Assembly: GCF_000218785.1 (NCBI RefSeq)
Contig: NZ_AFPO01000024.1
Span: 57,414-121,413, forward strand
Direction of reading: 5' to 3'
Length of the DNA: 64,000 nt
Source: Idiomarina sp. A28L
GTDB taxonomy: Bacteria > Pseudomonadota > Gammaproteobacteria > Enterobacterales > Alteromonadaceae
Part shown: piece after piece, positions 1 through 10,448 of the stretch
How the letters are laid out: each line of letters starts with the position of its first letter
How positions within the stretch are numbered: position 1 is the first letter of the stretch
Notes under the pieces: generated by a model
What the model was told of the DNA's origin: nothing
What the model saw: only the letters and a program-made list of their open reading frames with translations
Database searches by the model: none
Program-made: the position numbers and the translations under genes

Positions 1-924
1 GAAATAATTACTGTTATCGGTTAAACGTTCTCGTAGCTCATCGCCTTCGCTAAGCATTTCGAGTACCCGAATAGAGGCAGTAACAATAGATGGCGCCAGT
101 GAATTCGAGAACAAGTAAGGGCGCGAACGTTGGCGTAGCCAATCAATCACTTCCTTTTTACCTGAAGTAAAGCCACCAGAAGCACCCCCAAGGGCTTTAC
201 CTAATGTGCCGGTAATAATATCAACCCGATCAATTACATTGTGAAACTCATGGCTACCACGGCCTTTTTTACCAACAAAACCAACAGCGTGAGAATCATC
301 AACCATTACCAATGCGCCATATTTATCGGCTAAATCACAAATCGCGGTTAGGTTGGCAATGATGCCATCCATCGAAAAAACACCATCGGTGGCAATTAAC
401 TTATGCCGTGCGCCATTGGCATTAGCTTGTTGCAACTGTTTCTCTAAATCGGCCATATCGTTGTTGGCATAACGGAAACGTTTGGCTTTGCATAAACGCA
501 CACCATCAATGATGCTAGCGTGGTTTAGCGCATCAGAAATAATGGCATCTTCTGGGCCTAAAATTGTTTCAAAAAGGCCAGCGTTAGCATCAAAACAAGA
601 TGAATAGAGGATGGTATCTTCAGTGCCAAGAAACTCACTCAATTTACTCTCTAAAGTTTTGTGAATATCTTGGGTACCGCAAATAAAACGCACCGAAGCC
701 ACACCAAAGCCGTGGCTATCTAAGCCCTGTTTGGCAGCGGCTATTAGCTCTGGGTTGTTTGCCAAACCCAAGTAGTTGTTGGCGCAGAAGTTCAAAACTT
801 TATGCCCGTTTACTTCTATTTCGGAATATTGGGAAGAGGCGATGATACGTTCGCTTTTATATAGCCCTTCCGATTTAACTTCGGCGAGCTGCTCACTGAG
901 CTGTGTGTATAATGCATCTTTCAT
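1..924 (-). CDS. kbl: 2-amino-3-ketobutyrate CoA ligase, C-terminus cut by window edge
   Basis: PLP enzyme that cleaves 2-amino-3-ketobutyrate with CoA to glycine and acetyl-CoA, the second step of threonine breakdown after threonine dehydrogenase. The visible 308 N-terminal residues (family about 398) read [20 protein letters not shown], then [13 protein letters not shown], the [11 protein letters not shown] segment with the PLP-contacting Asp and His, and [10 protein letters not shown] with the Schiff-base lysine. This is the alpha-oxoamine synthase pattern, and the N-terminus fits Kbl better than BioF or HemA. The ATG at 922-924 is preceded by a good AGGAG site. The remaining 90 or so codons lie beyond base 1, where tdh would be expected from other genomes; this cannot be seen here. 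Confidence 0.93.
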   Translation of the reverse strand, partial: MKDALYTQLSEQLAEVKSEGLYKSERIIASSQYSEIEVNGHKVLNFCANNYLGLANNPELIAAAKQGLDSHGFGVASVRFICGTQDIHKTLESKLSEFLGTEDTILYSSCFDANAGLFETILGPEDAIISDALNHASIIDGVRLCKAKRFRYANNDMADLEKQLQQANANGARHKLIATDGVFSMDGIIANLTAICDLADKYGALVMVDDSHAVGFVGKKGRGSHEFHNVIDRVDIITGTLGKALGGASGGFTSGKKEVIDWLRQRSRPYLFSNSLAPSIVTASIRVLEMLSEGDELRERLTDNSNYF

Positions 925-1130
925 TTATTTCTCCTAGATATAAGTGCGAGCTTGTTACGCATAATGCGCGGTATTTTACGCTTCTCGAGCTCGTATTGCA
1001 GCATTCTTTCCAATATTCATGGTTGAAAAAACAGGAATAGACGCTATTGTTCGGATCCGGTACTCTTTTCGCGTTGTTCGATGCGCATACATTTGTTGCA
1101 AAGAGCATACCCAACCAGAGCGTTTGCTAA

Positions 1131-1661
<531 letters not shown>

Positions 1662-1835
1662 ATAGCGCTAGAAGGCATATTCGGGCTATCTTTATAAACT
1701 AAAAACCGTTATTATTTCGACTGAAAAAGCAACAGATTTGATAGTGCATATTGGCTGTTACTGCCTTGTGCTCGTGCTTTTCACTCATTCGCTACTTATT
1801 TGATACTTAACTTCGTACCCGCAGGAGCCCTTCGC

Positions 1836-3440
1836 ATGACTGATCTGGATCTGAGCCAATACGGCATTACAGACGTCACCGAAATCGTTTATAACCCATC
1901 TTACGAATTGCTTTTTATTGAAGAAACTCGTGAAGATCTCGAAGGCTATGAACAAGGACGTGTTACCACCAATGGTGCGGTAGCCGTAGATACCGGAATT
2001 TTCACTGGCCGTTCGCCAAAAGATAAATATATTGTTCGTGACGATACAACTCGCGATACGGTGTGGTGGTCGGATCAAGGCAAGAACGATAATAAACCTA
2101 TCACTACCGATACTTGGAATGAGTTAAAGGCATTGGTAACCAAGCAACTTTCAGCCAAGCGTTTGTTTGTTGTTGATACCTTTTGCGGAGCAAACCCGGA
2201 TACGCGTTTAGCGGTTCGTTTTATCACTGAAGTGGCGTGGCAAGCGCACTTTGTGAAGAATATGTTCATTCGCCCAAGCGATGAAGAACTGAAAACTTTT
2301 ACGCCAGATTTCGTAGTAATGAATGGTGCGAAGTGCACCAACCCAGATTTTGAGAAACAGGGTTTGAATTCTGAAAACTTTGTGGCGTTTAACCTTACCG
2401 AACGTATGCAGCTTATAGGCGGCACCTGGTATGGCGGCGAAATGAAGAAGGGTATGTTCTCAATGATGAACTACTTCTTACCACTACAAGGCATTGCATC
2501 AATGCATTGTTCTGCAAACGTAGGCAAAGATAACGATGTGGCCATTTTCTTTGGCTTATCGGGCACAGGTAAAACCACACTTTCTACTGATCCGAAACGC
2601 CAGTTAATTGGTGATGATGAGCACGGTTGGGATAACGATGGCGTGTTCAATTTTGAAGGCGGTTGCTACGCCAAAACAATTAATTTATCAGAAAATGCAG
2701 AACCAGATATTTATCGTGCTATTCGCCGTGATGCATTACTAGAAAACGTTACCGTACGTGATGACGATAGTGTTGATTATGGTGATGGTTCAAAAACTGA
2801 GAACACTCGAGTTTCTTACCCAATTTATCATATCGATAACATTGTTAAGCCAGTTTCTAAGGCGGGGCATGCGAAGAAAGTTATCTTTTTAACTGCAGAT
2901 GCCTTTGGGGTGCTACCGCCCGTTGCAAAACTGACTAGTGAACAAGCGCAATATCATTTCCTATCGGGCTTTACAGCAAAGCTGGCAGGCACAGAGCGTG
3001 GTATTACAGAGCCTACACCAACTTTCTCAGCATGCTTTGGCGCGGCGTTCTTAAGCTTACATCCAACTAAATATGCCGAAGTGTTGGCAAAACGTATGGC
3101 GGATTCCGGTGCTGAAGCTTACATGGTGAATACCGGTTGGAATGGCACTGGCAAGCGGATTTCGATTAAAGCTACGCGTGCGATTATCGATGCTATTCTC
3201 GATGGTAGTATTGAAGATGCGGATTTTGTGCAACTTCCATACTTCAATGTAGCCATACCTACAGCGTTACCAAACATTGACGATAACAGCATTTTAGATC
3301 CACGAAAAACATACAGCAATGCCGCTGAATGGGATGCAAAAGCAAAAGATTTGGCAACGCGATTCGTGAAAAACTTTGAAAAATTCACAGATAATGAAGA
3401 AGGCAAAGCGTTAGTTGCGGCAGGCCCACAACTACCTTAA
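1836..3440 (+). CDS. pckA: phosphoenolpyruvate carboxykinase (ATP)
   Basis: Converts oxaloacetate and ATP to phosphoenolpyruvate, CO2 and ADP, the entry step of gluconeogenesis. The 534-aa product has the substrate-binding [11 protein letters not shown] segment, the kinase P-loop [11 protein letters not shown] and the metal-binding [10 protein letters not shown] motif. The open frame extends upstream to a TTG at 1800, but the ATG at 1836 gives [13 protein letters not shown], is preceded by CAGGAG (1822-1827) and fits the family length. It is monocistronic and followed by a strong hairpin terminator. In enteric genomes pckA lies next to ompR-envZ; here the two are 34 kb apart. Confidence 0.96.
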   Translation: MTDLDLSQYGITDVTEIVYNPSYELLFIEETREDLEGYEQGRVTTNGAVAVDTGIFTGRSPKDKYIVRDDTTRDTVWWSDQGKNDNKPITTDTWNELKALVTKQLSAKRLFVVDTFCGANPDTRLAVRFITEVAWQAHFVKNMFIRPSDEELKTFTPDFVVMNGAKCTNPDFEKQGLNSENFVAFNLTERMQLIGGTWYGGEMKKGMFSMMNYFLPLQGIASMHCSANVGKDNDVAIFFGLSGTGKTTLSTDPKRQLIGDDEHGWDNDGVFNFEGGCYAKTINLSENAEPDIYRAIRRDALLENVTVRDDDSVDYGDGSKTENTRVSYPIYHIDNIVKPVSKAGHAKKVIFLTADAFGVLPPVAKLTSEQAQYHFLSGFTAKLAGTERGITEPTPTFSACFGAAFLSLHPTKYAEVLAKRMADSGAEAYMVNTGWNGTGKRISIKATRAIIDAILDGSIEDADFVQLPYFNVAIPTALPNIDDNSILDPRKTYSNAAEWDAKAKDLATRFVKNFEKFTDNEEGKALVAAGPQLP

Positions 3441-3464
3441 AAAATTAACAACTTTTTTGTAAAG

Positions 3465-3490
3465 AAAAAGCCGGCTTCTGCCGGCTTTTT
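3465..3490 (+). terminator. Rho-independent terminator of pckA
   Basis: An 11-bp perfect stem (AAAAAGCCGGC / GCCGGCTTTTT) with a TTCT loop starts 25 bases after the pckA stop codon and is followed by T-rich sequence. The A run on the 5' side could let it work on the other strand as well, but no minus-strand gene ends here. Confidence 0.9.
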
Positions 3491-3601
3491 CCTTTTAATT
3501 TAAGAGCTTAGCAATATTTTAGGAAAATCTACGCTTTGATTTTATTCAGAAAACCGCATACACTCCAAAAATAATAATAATAACATAAAGGTAACTTTCC
3601 C

Positions 3602-6352
3602 TTGAAACGGCATGCAATCACGGGAAACACTTCGGCAATCGCTGTCTTCTACACAATCGTGGTAGCAGCAGTGATTACGGGTATTATTGGCTTAAGTATT
3701 TTTACGTTAAAAGGTAAAAGTCAGCCCTTAACTGAAGTTCTCTCGCCTACAGCAGCTTTTGTTTCCCTCGCTATCGGGCTCTCCCTCTTTGGGGCTGTGC
3801 GTGGCCTTCCCATATTGCGTTTTTTCTTTGGTATGTTGGTTTTTCTGGCTGCAACCTATTCTTCGATAAATAGCTCAATCTGGGCAAGTGCTCTGGATTC
3901 AATTAGCGGCCCGGAAACTAGTTTACGCTGGCCTGTTAGTTTATTTTTTATTCTCATTGGTGTGTGTTTAGTTTTTGGAATCTCCCCAACTAAACGCCGA
4001 GTGCTTTGGCGGATTGGCGGCTACAGCACTATGCTGGCTGGCCTAATTTATAGCTTAATGTGTTGGCATTCCGATTGGTTTATGTGGTTTGGCCCACACC
4101 CAATGGTGGTAAGCATTAGTGTCTTTTTCTTATTTTTGTTCGGCGTTGCACTGTTAATTGGTTCCTATCAGGATTCTGAGAAAGAACTTATGCCGAAATG
4201 GCGAGCAATGACAATGATGCTGGCCAGTGTAACTGTGGTTTGCAGCACCTGGTTTATTCTATCGTCAGCTGAAGTAAAACGAGTAGAAAGCCAAATTTTA
4301 ACAACAATGGAATTGGCTCAAGAGAACCGTGAGCGCGTATTAACCAATAACGTAAACCTGATGCAACGTTTAGCTGCGCGCTGGGAGCATATTGCCCAAG
4401 GAGATTTAACTGCTTTAATCGAATTAGATATTGCCAACTATTTAAACGATATGCAGCAAATTACATCAATTATGTTGGTTGATGCTGATAATGAAATTCT
4501 TTTTGAAAACACCAAGGAAAATGCCAGCAGTTATTGGATATTAGGAACACCAGATGTTGCTCGTTACTTCCAACGGACACATGGGGCTTCTGGTGTACTC
4601 GTTCCGCTACAGAGTATTCGCAGCGAAGGGAACCCCGTTGTCTTGATGCGCCTGCCTATCTATCGTAATAGTGGCAATGAACAAAGTGAACTGTTTGGGT
4701 ATGTAATAGCACTATTCGATTTTGCTGCGTTAATTAACCCTGCCAAAGGCGATCTCGACGAGATTTTACATACGTATGCCAATATTAATAATCAGTATTT
4801 ATTGCGTGGCGAAGGGAATTCTACCCACGTTATCGATTTACAACGGCAGCAGCCAGTATCGCTCTATCAACATTCCTTAGATATGGAAATTCCATTAGGT
4901 GGCCTGGTTGGCTTGGTTGGTTTTTACTCGGGGGTTGAAGATTTAAGGGCTTTAGCAAATCTCTATACTATTGTGATTGCTAGTGGTCTGCTGTTATCAG
5001 CATTACTGGTTATCAGTATGGAAGCGAGCCAAATTTTACGTTCGCAACGTGGGCAATTAAGAATACAAGCCACGCATGACAGCCTAACTGGGCTAGTTAA
5101 CAGGGCGGTGCTAGAAAAGCATTTACAAGAATGGTGCGAGCACACGGTTCGAACAGGTAATGGCATTGCGGTAGCATTTATCGACCTTGATGGGTTTAAG
5201 CCTGTAAATGATAGCTTGGGGCTTTTAGTAGGCGATAAACTATTACAAGAAACCGCCCGTAGGTTGCAAAATTGTATGCGCAATGATGCAATTGTTGGCC
5301 GTTTTGGCGGCGATGAATTTATTGTGCTGATACCTAAACTACGCGCAGATCATCCGGTAACTGATTTAATAAACGATATTCTCAGCAGTATTTCTCAGCC
5401 GTATCATATTGATCAATATCGCCTGTATTTAACCGCAAGTATTGGCATTACTACCACTTTGCAAAGCCCGCCGGATCCCAAGCAGTTAATTCAGCATGCT
5501 GATATGGCGATGTATCAAGCGAAGCGGCAGGGAAGAAATCACTACCAGTTCTATTCAAGCGAAATTAGTGAGCGTTTTCATTCTTCCGTAACTCTACGTA
5601 ACGAGTTACAGCATGTGCTCGAACAAGGCGCATTAAAACTCCACTACCAACCGATTATTCGTTGCGGTGATCGGAAAATAGTAGGTTGTGAGGCGCTTCT
5701 AAGGTGGCAAAAAGAAGATGGTAGTTTCGTATCTCCGGCTGATTTTATTCCTCTTGCAGAAGATACTGGGCAGATTATCCCGATTAGTGCGTGGGTACTT
5801 CAACAAGCGTGTGAAGATGGTTTGAAATTTCGTGAATTGGGCGATTTCTCAGTGGCAGTTAACTTATCTGCAGTGCAATTTAATCGCGCCAACTTTATCG
5901 AATCATTAACTCATACATTGAACCTTTCTGGTTTTCCTGCAAGTAAACTGCACTTAGAACTTACCGAAAGTGTATTAATGGAAGATTCAGCACGTGCTAT
6001 CAAACTTTTGGAATCATTACGGAAACGGAACTTTAGTATTTCTATTGATGATTTTGGTACCGGCTTTTCGAGCTTGTCATATTTAAAAATGTTACCAATT
6101 GATACACTGAAAATTGACCAAACCTTTATCAAGGATGTATTAAGTGGCGAGCATGATGCGGCTATAACGAGAACGATTATCGGCATGGCGCAGCAATTGC
6201 ATCTAACGGTAACAGCTGAAGGTGTTGAAACACTTGAGCAAGCTGAATTCGTAGAGCAGGCTGGTTGCCACTATATGCAAGGCTTCTACTTTGCTAGGCC
6301 AATGTCTATCGAAGAACTTCTTGAACTGGTAGAAAAACAAGAACCACTATAA
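3602..6352 (+). CDS. membrane-anchored GGDEF-EAL cyclic-di-GMP protein
   Basis: A 916-aa inner-membrane signalling protein that may make and/or degrade cyclic di-GMP. The first ~220 residues hold about seven hydrophobic segments, resembling a MASE-type sensor. A soluble, probably periplasmic region follows, then another membrane segment near residue 460. The GGDEF domain has an intact GGDEF at 569-573. The EAL domain has EALLRW at 697-702 plus the DDFGTGFSSLSYL and AEGVET motifs, so phosphodiesterase activity is plausible. The inhibitory I-site nine residues before GGDEF is R-N-D-A rather than RxxD. Translation appears to start at TTG 3602 behind AAAGGT; no upstream ATG is available. It stands alone. 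Confidence 0.88.
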   Translation: MKRHAITGNTSAIAVFYTIVVAAVITGIIGLSIFTLKGKSQPLTEVLSPTAAFVSLAIGLSLFGAVRGLPILRFFFGMLVFLAATYSSINSSIWASALDSISGPETSLRWPVSLFFILIGVCLVFGISPTKRRVLWRIGGYSTMLAGLIYSLMCWHSDWFMWFGPHPMVVSISVFFLFLFGVALLIGSYQDSEKELMPKWRAMTMMLASVTVVCSTWFILSSAEVKRVESQILTTMELAQENRERVLTNNVNLMQRLAARWEHIAQGDLTALIELDIANYLNDMQQITSIMLVDADNEILFENTKENASSYWILGTPDVARYFQRTHGASGVLVPLQSIRSEGNPVVLMRLPIYRNSGNEQSELFGYVIALFDFAALINPAKGDLDEILHTYANINNQYLLRGEGNSTHVIDLQRQQPVSLYQHSLDMEIPLGGLVGLVGFYSGVEDLRALANLYTIVIASGLLLSALLVISMEASQILRSQRGQLRIQATHDSLTGLVNRAVLEKHLQEWCEHTVRTGNGIAVAFIDLDGFKPVNDSLGLLVGDKLLQETARRLQNCMRNDAIVGRFGGDEFIVLIPKLRADHPVTDLINDILSSISQPYHIDQYRLYLTASIGITTTLQSPPDPKQLIQHADMAMYQAKRQGRNHYQFYSSEISERFHSSVTLRNELQHVLEQGALKLHYQPIIRCGDRKIVGCEALLRWQKEDGSFVSPADFIPLAEDTGQIIPISAWVLQQACEDGLKFRELGDFSVAVNLSAVQFNRANFIESLTHTLNLSGFPASKLHLELTESVLMEDSARAIKLLESLRKRNFSISIDDFGTGFSSLSYLKMLPIDTLKIDQTFIKDVLSGEHDAAITRTIIGMAQQLHLTVTAEGVETLEQAEFVEQAGCHYMQGFYFARPMSIEELLELVEKQEPL

Positions 6353-6368
6353 TTAAGTGGATTGCATA

Positions 6369-6407
6369 TAAAAAAGGCGCTGGCTTCATGTACTGAAACC
6401 AGCGCCT
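6369..6407 (-). terminator. terminator of the S9 peptidase gene
   Basis: The stem AGGCGCTGG (6375-6383) / CCAGCGCCT (6399-6407) is extended by imperfect pairing inside the loop. On the minus strand it is followed by a run of six T, which suits the minus-strand peptidase gene ending at 6427. The plus strand lacks a T run, so it is a weak terminator for the GGDEF-EAL gene. Confidence 0.8.
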
Positions 6408-6426
6408 ATCTATTATGTGCTAGGGC

Positions 6427-8448
6427 TTAGATATGCTCAGCATGCGGCAACTCATGTTCAGGAATACCTTCTTCTTGATCGATGAGGTAGAACTGCATCC
6501 AACGCATTAAGCGTAATGCATAATCCATTTGCGAAGCTGAACGGCTATTACCATGGCCTTCACCCGGATAAAGCACCAAGCGTACCGGTACGTTACCGTG
6601 TACTTTCAAGTAACGATAAAGCTCCATTGATTGGCTTGGGTGAACACGGGTATCATCAGCACCGTGCATAATTAGAATCGGTGTTCGGCCTTGCTCAGCC
6701 CAGTAAATTGGGCTGCGCTCTAAATACCACTGCCATTTATCCCAAGGATAGCTGCGCGCATGTACCAAGTGCATTTCATTAGGAATATCGGTAGTGCCGA
6801 ATTTCGATAAATTATTTGAAATACCCACAAACATTACACTTGCTGCAAAATGCTCGGTTTGTTTCGTAGCGCCCCAGGCAGAAGCATAACCACCATAAGA
6901 GCCACCGGTAATGCCAACACGTTCGGCATCAGCAAATCCAATCTCAACTAAATGTTCTTTAGCAGCAACGATATCGTCGAATTCTTTACCGGCGTAATCG
7001 TTTTGCCCTAATTTGCTGAACTCAACGCCACGGCCAGTGCTACCGCGGTAATTCGGGAAGAAAGTAGCAAAACCTTGCTGTGCGGCGAACCAGGTTGGGC
7101 TTGAGTATCTATCGTTCCAACCATTGCGAACGTGAGCCTCTGGGCCACCATGAATAGACATGATAACGGGCACTCGTTGGCCTTCTTGATAATCATGCGG
7201 ATACACCAAGATACCTTGTAAATCAACGTTATCACTGGTGGTATGATTGATAACTTCTTGGCGTGGTTGGCGAACTTCTGCTAGCCAAGGGTTGGAATCA
7301 GTTAATCGGCTAAGCTCGCCAGCTCTGAAGCTAAACACTTCTGGTGGGTGCGCAGGGCTGTGGCCAATCAGTGTAAGTTGGCTATTGGCGCTAATATCGG
7401 CAATGCGGCTAAACACGCCTTCACCCTGGTTAATCAAAGTGCGGGTATTATCAGAAGAAACGTTAGTTACGCGCACTTCGGTTTCTACATTAATATCGGC
7501 AAGCCAAACTAATTCGTTGTTGCTCTGCCAAACCATATCTTGAATATGGCCAGCGAACCCAGGGAATAAATCACGTACCGAACCAGTTTCTAAATCAGCA
7601 TGAAACAGGCGCCCGGTTGCAGGATCGTGTTGATCCTCACCACCGATAAACGCAAGTTGCGAACCATCAGCAGAGAACGCTGCGCGGCCTAATTTACCGT
7701 TGGTATCGAAGCGTACAATTTCTTCACCACTAGTACTGAAGATTGCATATTTGCTAAGCATTAAATCATCGTCAACCATGGTGGTTGGCGCAACACGTAC
7801 CAGCAATTGCTCGTGGCCAGGGCGAAATTGAATAGAATGAACGTGCTCATCCAAGGCTAAAACGCTTGCTTCTTTGGTTTCACTTTCAGTATCTAAAAGC
7901 CAAATTTGCGTTTTCAGGTTTTGCTCTTCATATACTTGCGCACGAAAGCCTTTTTTCGCCAATTCAGTTGCTTTTTCTGGCCCTTTTTCACGCGCGGTAA
8001 ACGCAATCCAGCGGCCGTCAGTGCTTTGGCTAAAGCTGCCAATTGCGGTTTCATGTTGGAAGAACCGAGTTGATTCACCGCCAGTTAAAGGCACGTGGTA
8101 AAGGCTGGTATGCTTATCATCGCCGCGGGTGGCAAGATAGAAAATACCTTTATCATCGGCACTAAACGTTATTTGGCCAATGCGTACATCGCCAGTAATA
8201 AAAGGAATGATATTGCCTTCGGCGTTACGAACAAATAACTCGCTGTAAGCGGTGCCATCGTCTTCTTGATAAGGTGTACGCGCGCGAAAACGGGTAAAGG
8301 CAGTATAGTTACCATCACTGGAACTTATTGCTTGTGTTACTCGCTGTATTGTTATGGTTTCTTCGAGGGTGATATCTCGTTGTTGCGCATAGGCATTGCC
8401 CATTAACAATAATATGATAACACCGAAGCAGACTGACAGTCGGCTCAT
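6427..8448 (-). CDS. secreted S9-family prolyl oligopeptidase / acylaminoacyl peptidase
   Basis: A 673-aa exported serine peptidase, presumably periplasmic, acting on short peptides. The signal peptide is MSRLSVCFGVIILLLMGNAYA followed by Q. Residues about 30-400 look like a beta-propeller (repeats of SADGSQLAF and SxDGRWIAF type). The C-terminal alpha/beta hydrolase domain has nucleophile Ser517 in GGSYGGYA, Asp598 in HGADDTRVH and His632 in GEGHG. The start at 8446-8448 has a clear AGGAG site. Exact specificity (dipeptidyl peptidase or acylaminoacyl peptidase) cannot be read from sequence alone. Confidence 0.88.
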   Translation of the reverse strand: MSRLSVCFGVIILLLMGNAYAQQRDITLEETITIQRVTQAISSSDGNYTAFTRFRARTPYQEDDGTAYSELFVRNAEGNIIPFITGDVRIGQITFSADDKGIFYLATRGDDKHTSLYHVPLTGGESTRFFQHETAIGSFSQSTDGRWIAFTAREKGPEKATELAKKGFRAQVYEEQNLKTQIWLLDTESETKEASVLALDEHVHSIQFRPGHEQLLVRVAPTTMVDDDLMLSKYAIFSTSGEEIVRFDTNGKLGRAAFSADGSQLAFIGGEDQHDPATGRLFHADLETGSVRDLFPGFAGHIQDMVWQSNNELVWLADINVETEVRVTNVSSDNTRTLINQGEGVFSRIADISANSQLTLIGHSPAHPPEVFSFRAGELSRLTDSNPWLAEVRQPRQEVINHTTSDNVDLQGILVYPHDYQEGQRVPVIMSIHGGPEAHVRNGWNDRYSSPTWFAAQQGFATFFPNYRGSTGRGVEFSKLGQNDYAGKEFDDIVAAKEHLVEIGFADAERVGITGGSYGGYASAWGATKQTEHFAASVMFVGISNNLSKFGTTDIPNEMHLVHARSYPWDKWQWYLERSPIYWAEQGRTPILIMHGADDTRVHPSQSMELYRYLKVHGNVPVRLVLYPGEGHGNSRSASQMDYALRLMRWMQFYLIDQEEGIPEHELPHAEHI

Positions 8449-8574
8449 AGGGTTTCTCCTTGGTTAGCGCAGATTTCGGCCTCTTCAGGGCGGTTATTAG
8501 CTTCTGCATTAGTAGTGCTGCCAAAGTTGGCAGCGTGGTAATAATCGAAAGGAAGTTTATCAGGGCTGGTGAAT

Positions 8575-9246
8575 TTAAGCACCTTTAGGAGCGCTTTCGG
8601 CTCTTTTTTTCACCGCACCGGCTTCGCCTTTTGTAGCATTAAAGCTGGTTTGTAAAGCGGTTGCTCCACGGGCAATCATACGCAGTTCGAGAATGGTATC
8701 TTCAATTAACGCAGCTTTATCGCTTGCAGGCAAATCGAGGGCATCTGCGCCAATGCTGAACATCACGCGAACCATAGCATCGGCTTGTAATCTTGCTAAA
8801 TCTTCATGAAGCCGCCGTTCGTTGTGCAAATAATCAGCGAGCTCAGATTTAAAATGATGAATTTCCCGTGCAATAGCTAAGCGAAACTCTTTTGATGTGC
8901 CACTATGTTCTTGCAATAACAACCTAAACACACTTCGATTGTTACTGATGAAATCCATAAAAATATCTACCGAAATGCGAATAACCGAACCGCCATCGGC
9001 TAAGCGTTGTCGGCCTTGACGCAATAGCTGGCGGAGGGTGAGCCCACCCTCATCAACTAACGTGAGGCCGAGCTCATCCATATTTTGAAAGTGGCGATAA
9101 AATGAGGTAGGTGCAATATTTGCTTCGCGGGCAACTTCACGCAGGCTTAAGCTGGAAAATGCGGTTTGCGGGCTAAGTTGGCTGAGCGCTGCATTAATGA
9201 GCGCTCGCCGAGTTTTTTCTTTTTGCTTTGCCCGAATGCCGGTCAT
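8575..9246 (-). CDS. fabR: TetR-family repressor of unsaturated fatty-acid synthesis, FabR-like
   Basis: A DNA-binding repressor that tunes the unsaturated:saturated acyl ratio in membrane lipids. The N-terminus ([16 protein letters not shown], then [20 protein letters not shown]) is nearly the E. coli FabR helix-turn-helix, and the GGSVIR and [14 protein letters not shown] segments of the ligand domain also match. Length is 223 aa against 215. It is divergent from a fatty-acid desaturase, and two matching 18-bp palindromes lie in the 142-bp gap. That arrangement recalls DesT-desaturase in Pseudomonas, so it may control the desaturase and itself. Confidence 0.88.
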   Translation of the reverse strand: MTGIRAKQKEKTRRALINAALSQLSPQTAFSSLSLREVAREANIAPTSFYRHFQNMDELGLTLVDEGGLTLRQLLRQGRQRLADGGSVIRISVDIFMDFISNNRSVFRLLLQEHSGTSKEFRLAIAREIHHFKSELADYLHNERRLHEDLARLQADAMVRVMFSIGADALDLPASDKAALIEDTILELRMIARGATALQTSFNATKGEAGAVKKRAESAPKGA

Positions 9247-9288
9247 ATGGCGTTGTCCAAGAGTTACGATGTTGAAAGGTAATTTATC

Positions 9289-9306
9289 AGTGAACAGCTG
9301 TTAGAT
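9289..9306. promoter_or_regulatory. FabR/DesT-type operator, fabR-proximal copy
   Basis: AGTGAACAGCTGTTAGAT is an imperfect 18-bp palindrome with the same core (GAACA-NN-TGTT) and spacing as the perfect copy at 9355-9372. It lies 43 bases before the fabR start codon, so it could mediate autoregulation. The site was found by eye; binding is inferred. Confidence 0.55.
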
Positions 9307-9324
9307 CAATTTTTGCAAAGGCAC

Positions 9325-9353
9325 TTGATTAATTCCTCCATAAAAGATAAATT
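9325..9353 (+). promoter_or_regulatory. candidate promoter of the desaturase
   Basis: TTGATT (9325-9330) and TAAATT (9348-9353) are separated by 17 bp. Each matches four of six sigma-70 consensus bases or slightly more. If used, transcription would start inside the operator at 9355-9372, which fits repression by FabR. This is a weak call. Confidence 0.35.
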
Positions 9354-9354
9354 C

Positions 9355-9372
9355 AGCGAACAGTTGTTCGCT
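9355..9372. promoter_or_regulatory. FabR/DesT-type operator, desaturase-proximal copy
   Basis: AGCGAACAGTTGTTCGCT is a perfect 18-bp palindrome (8-bp arms, GT centre) ending 16 bases before the desaturase ATG. It resembles the inverted repeats bound by FabR and DesT in other gammaproteobacteria, and a TetR-type FabR is encoded next door. Confidence 0.72.
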
Positions 9373-9388
9373 AAAAAGTTGTATAAAT

Positions 9389-10399
9389 ATGAAAAAACCC
9401 CCAATTCTCTGGCTAAACGCCAGCCTTTTTACCATCACATTCCTTGTTGCCGCTGTAGGCACGCCGCTTTATCTTTTTTATCAAGGATTTAGTTGGGGTT
9501 TGTTTGCCGCTTTCGCAATTTTGGCAGTATATGCGGGTATTTCCATTACCGCTGGCTATCACCGCTTGTGGTCTCACCGCGCTTGGGATGGCCACTGGAG
9601 TGTGCGTTTGTTATTCGCCCTAGGTGGAGCATTAGCACTTCAAAATAGTATTTTACATTGGTCATCTGATCATCGTGAGCATCATAAGCATGTTGATCAT
9701 CGTGATAACGACCCATATTCGATTTCCCGAGGGTTCTGGTTTGCCCATATTGGTTGGATGCTGCGCGAGTACCACGAACATCGGTATACCGATTATTCGA
9801 ATGTGAAAGATCTGCAAAAAGATAAAATAGTAATGTGGCAACACAAATACTACTTACCGTTAATGCTATTTATGAATATTGGCGTGCCTTTACTCATTGG
9901 CCTGGCCCTCGGGCAAGTATGGGGAGCATTGTTAATAGCCGGATTTTTGCGTTTGGTAGTTGGCCACCACACTACATTTTTCATCAATTCTCTTGCGCAT
10001 GTGTGGGGGAAACAAACGTTCACTGATAAGAACTCAGCGCGGGATAACGGCTGGATTGCATTGCTCACTTATGGTGAGGGATATCATAACTTTCACCATA
10101 TTTTTTCAGGTGATTACCGTAATGGCATTCGGTGGTATCACTTTGATCCGAGCAAGTGGTTAATTCGCGCGTTTTCTTGGGTTGGTTTGGCGAAAAATCT
10201 CAAAAAGGCAAACCCGTATCAAATTGAGAAAGCCCGTTTAGAAATGAAAATTAAGCGCGTGGTAGCTAAAAAGCCATGGCTAGCTGAGCGTTTACAAGAA
10301 GAATACGAAGTGATTTTGGGCGAAATGCAAGCTTACTATCAAACTCAAAAGCAGTGGCTTACTCGGCGTAAACAAATACAGCGCCAGTTGAAAGCTTAG
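9389..10399 (+). CDS. membrane acyl-CoA delta-9-type fatty acid desaturase
   Basis: An oxygen-dependent di-iron desaturase that introduces a double bond into acyl chains in the inner membrane. The three histidine boxes are present: HRLWSH near residue 54, HREHH near residue 94 and HNFHH near residue 233. Hydrophobic pairs surround them, with two near the N-terminus. The 336-aa length is normal for bacterial DesC/stearoyl-CoA desaturase types. The C-terminal 70 residues are basic and probably cytoplasmic. The ribosome site before the ATG is poor, and the FabR-type operator overlaps the leader, so output is probably tightly controlled. Confidence 0.9.
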   Translation: MKKPPILWLNASLFTITFLVAAVGTPLYLFYQGFSWGLFAAFAILAVYAGISITAGYHRLWSHRAWDGHWSVRLLFALGGALALQNSILHWSSDHREHHKHVDHRDNDPYSISRGFWFAHIGWMLREYHEHRYTDYSNVKDLQKDKIVMWQHKYYLPLMLFMNIGVPLLIGLALGQVWGALLIAGFLRLVVGHHTTFFINSLAHVWGKQTFTDKNSARDNGWIALLTYGEGYHNFHHIFSGDYRNGIRWYHFDPSKWLIRAFSWVGLAKNLKKANPYQIEKARLEMKIKRVVAKKPWLAERLQEEYEVILGEMQAYYQTQKQWLTRRKQIQRQLKA

Positions 10400-10421
10400 G
10401 TGCGGATGTAAAAAACTAGAA

Positions 10422-10448
10422 AGGTGCGCTATCAGCGCACCTTTTTTT
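10422..10448 (+). terminator. Rho-independent terminator of the desaturase gene
   Basis: A 9-bp perfect stem AGGTGCGCT / AGCGCACCT with an ATC loop is followed by a T7 run, 23 bases after the desaturase stop. Its T run overlaps the stop codon of the convergent transporter gene. Confidence 0.92.

Noticed and set aside
4963-5283. Open frames of 60-160 codons on the strand opposite clear genes (for example here, 27495-27860 and 50679-51167)
   Set aside because: They overlap strongly supported genes entirely, show no recognisable protein features or ribosome sites, and follow the codon bias of the true gene.
9382-9388. TATAAAT just before the desaturase ATG as a -10 box
   Set aside because: It abuts the start codon, so transcripts would begin inside the coding region.
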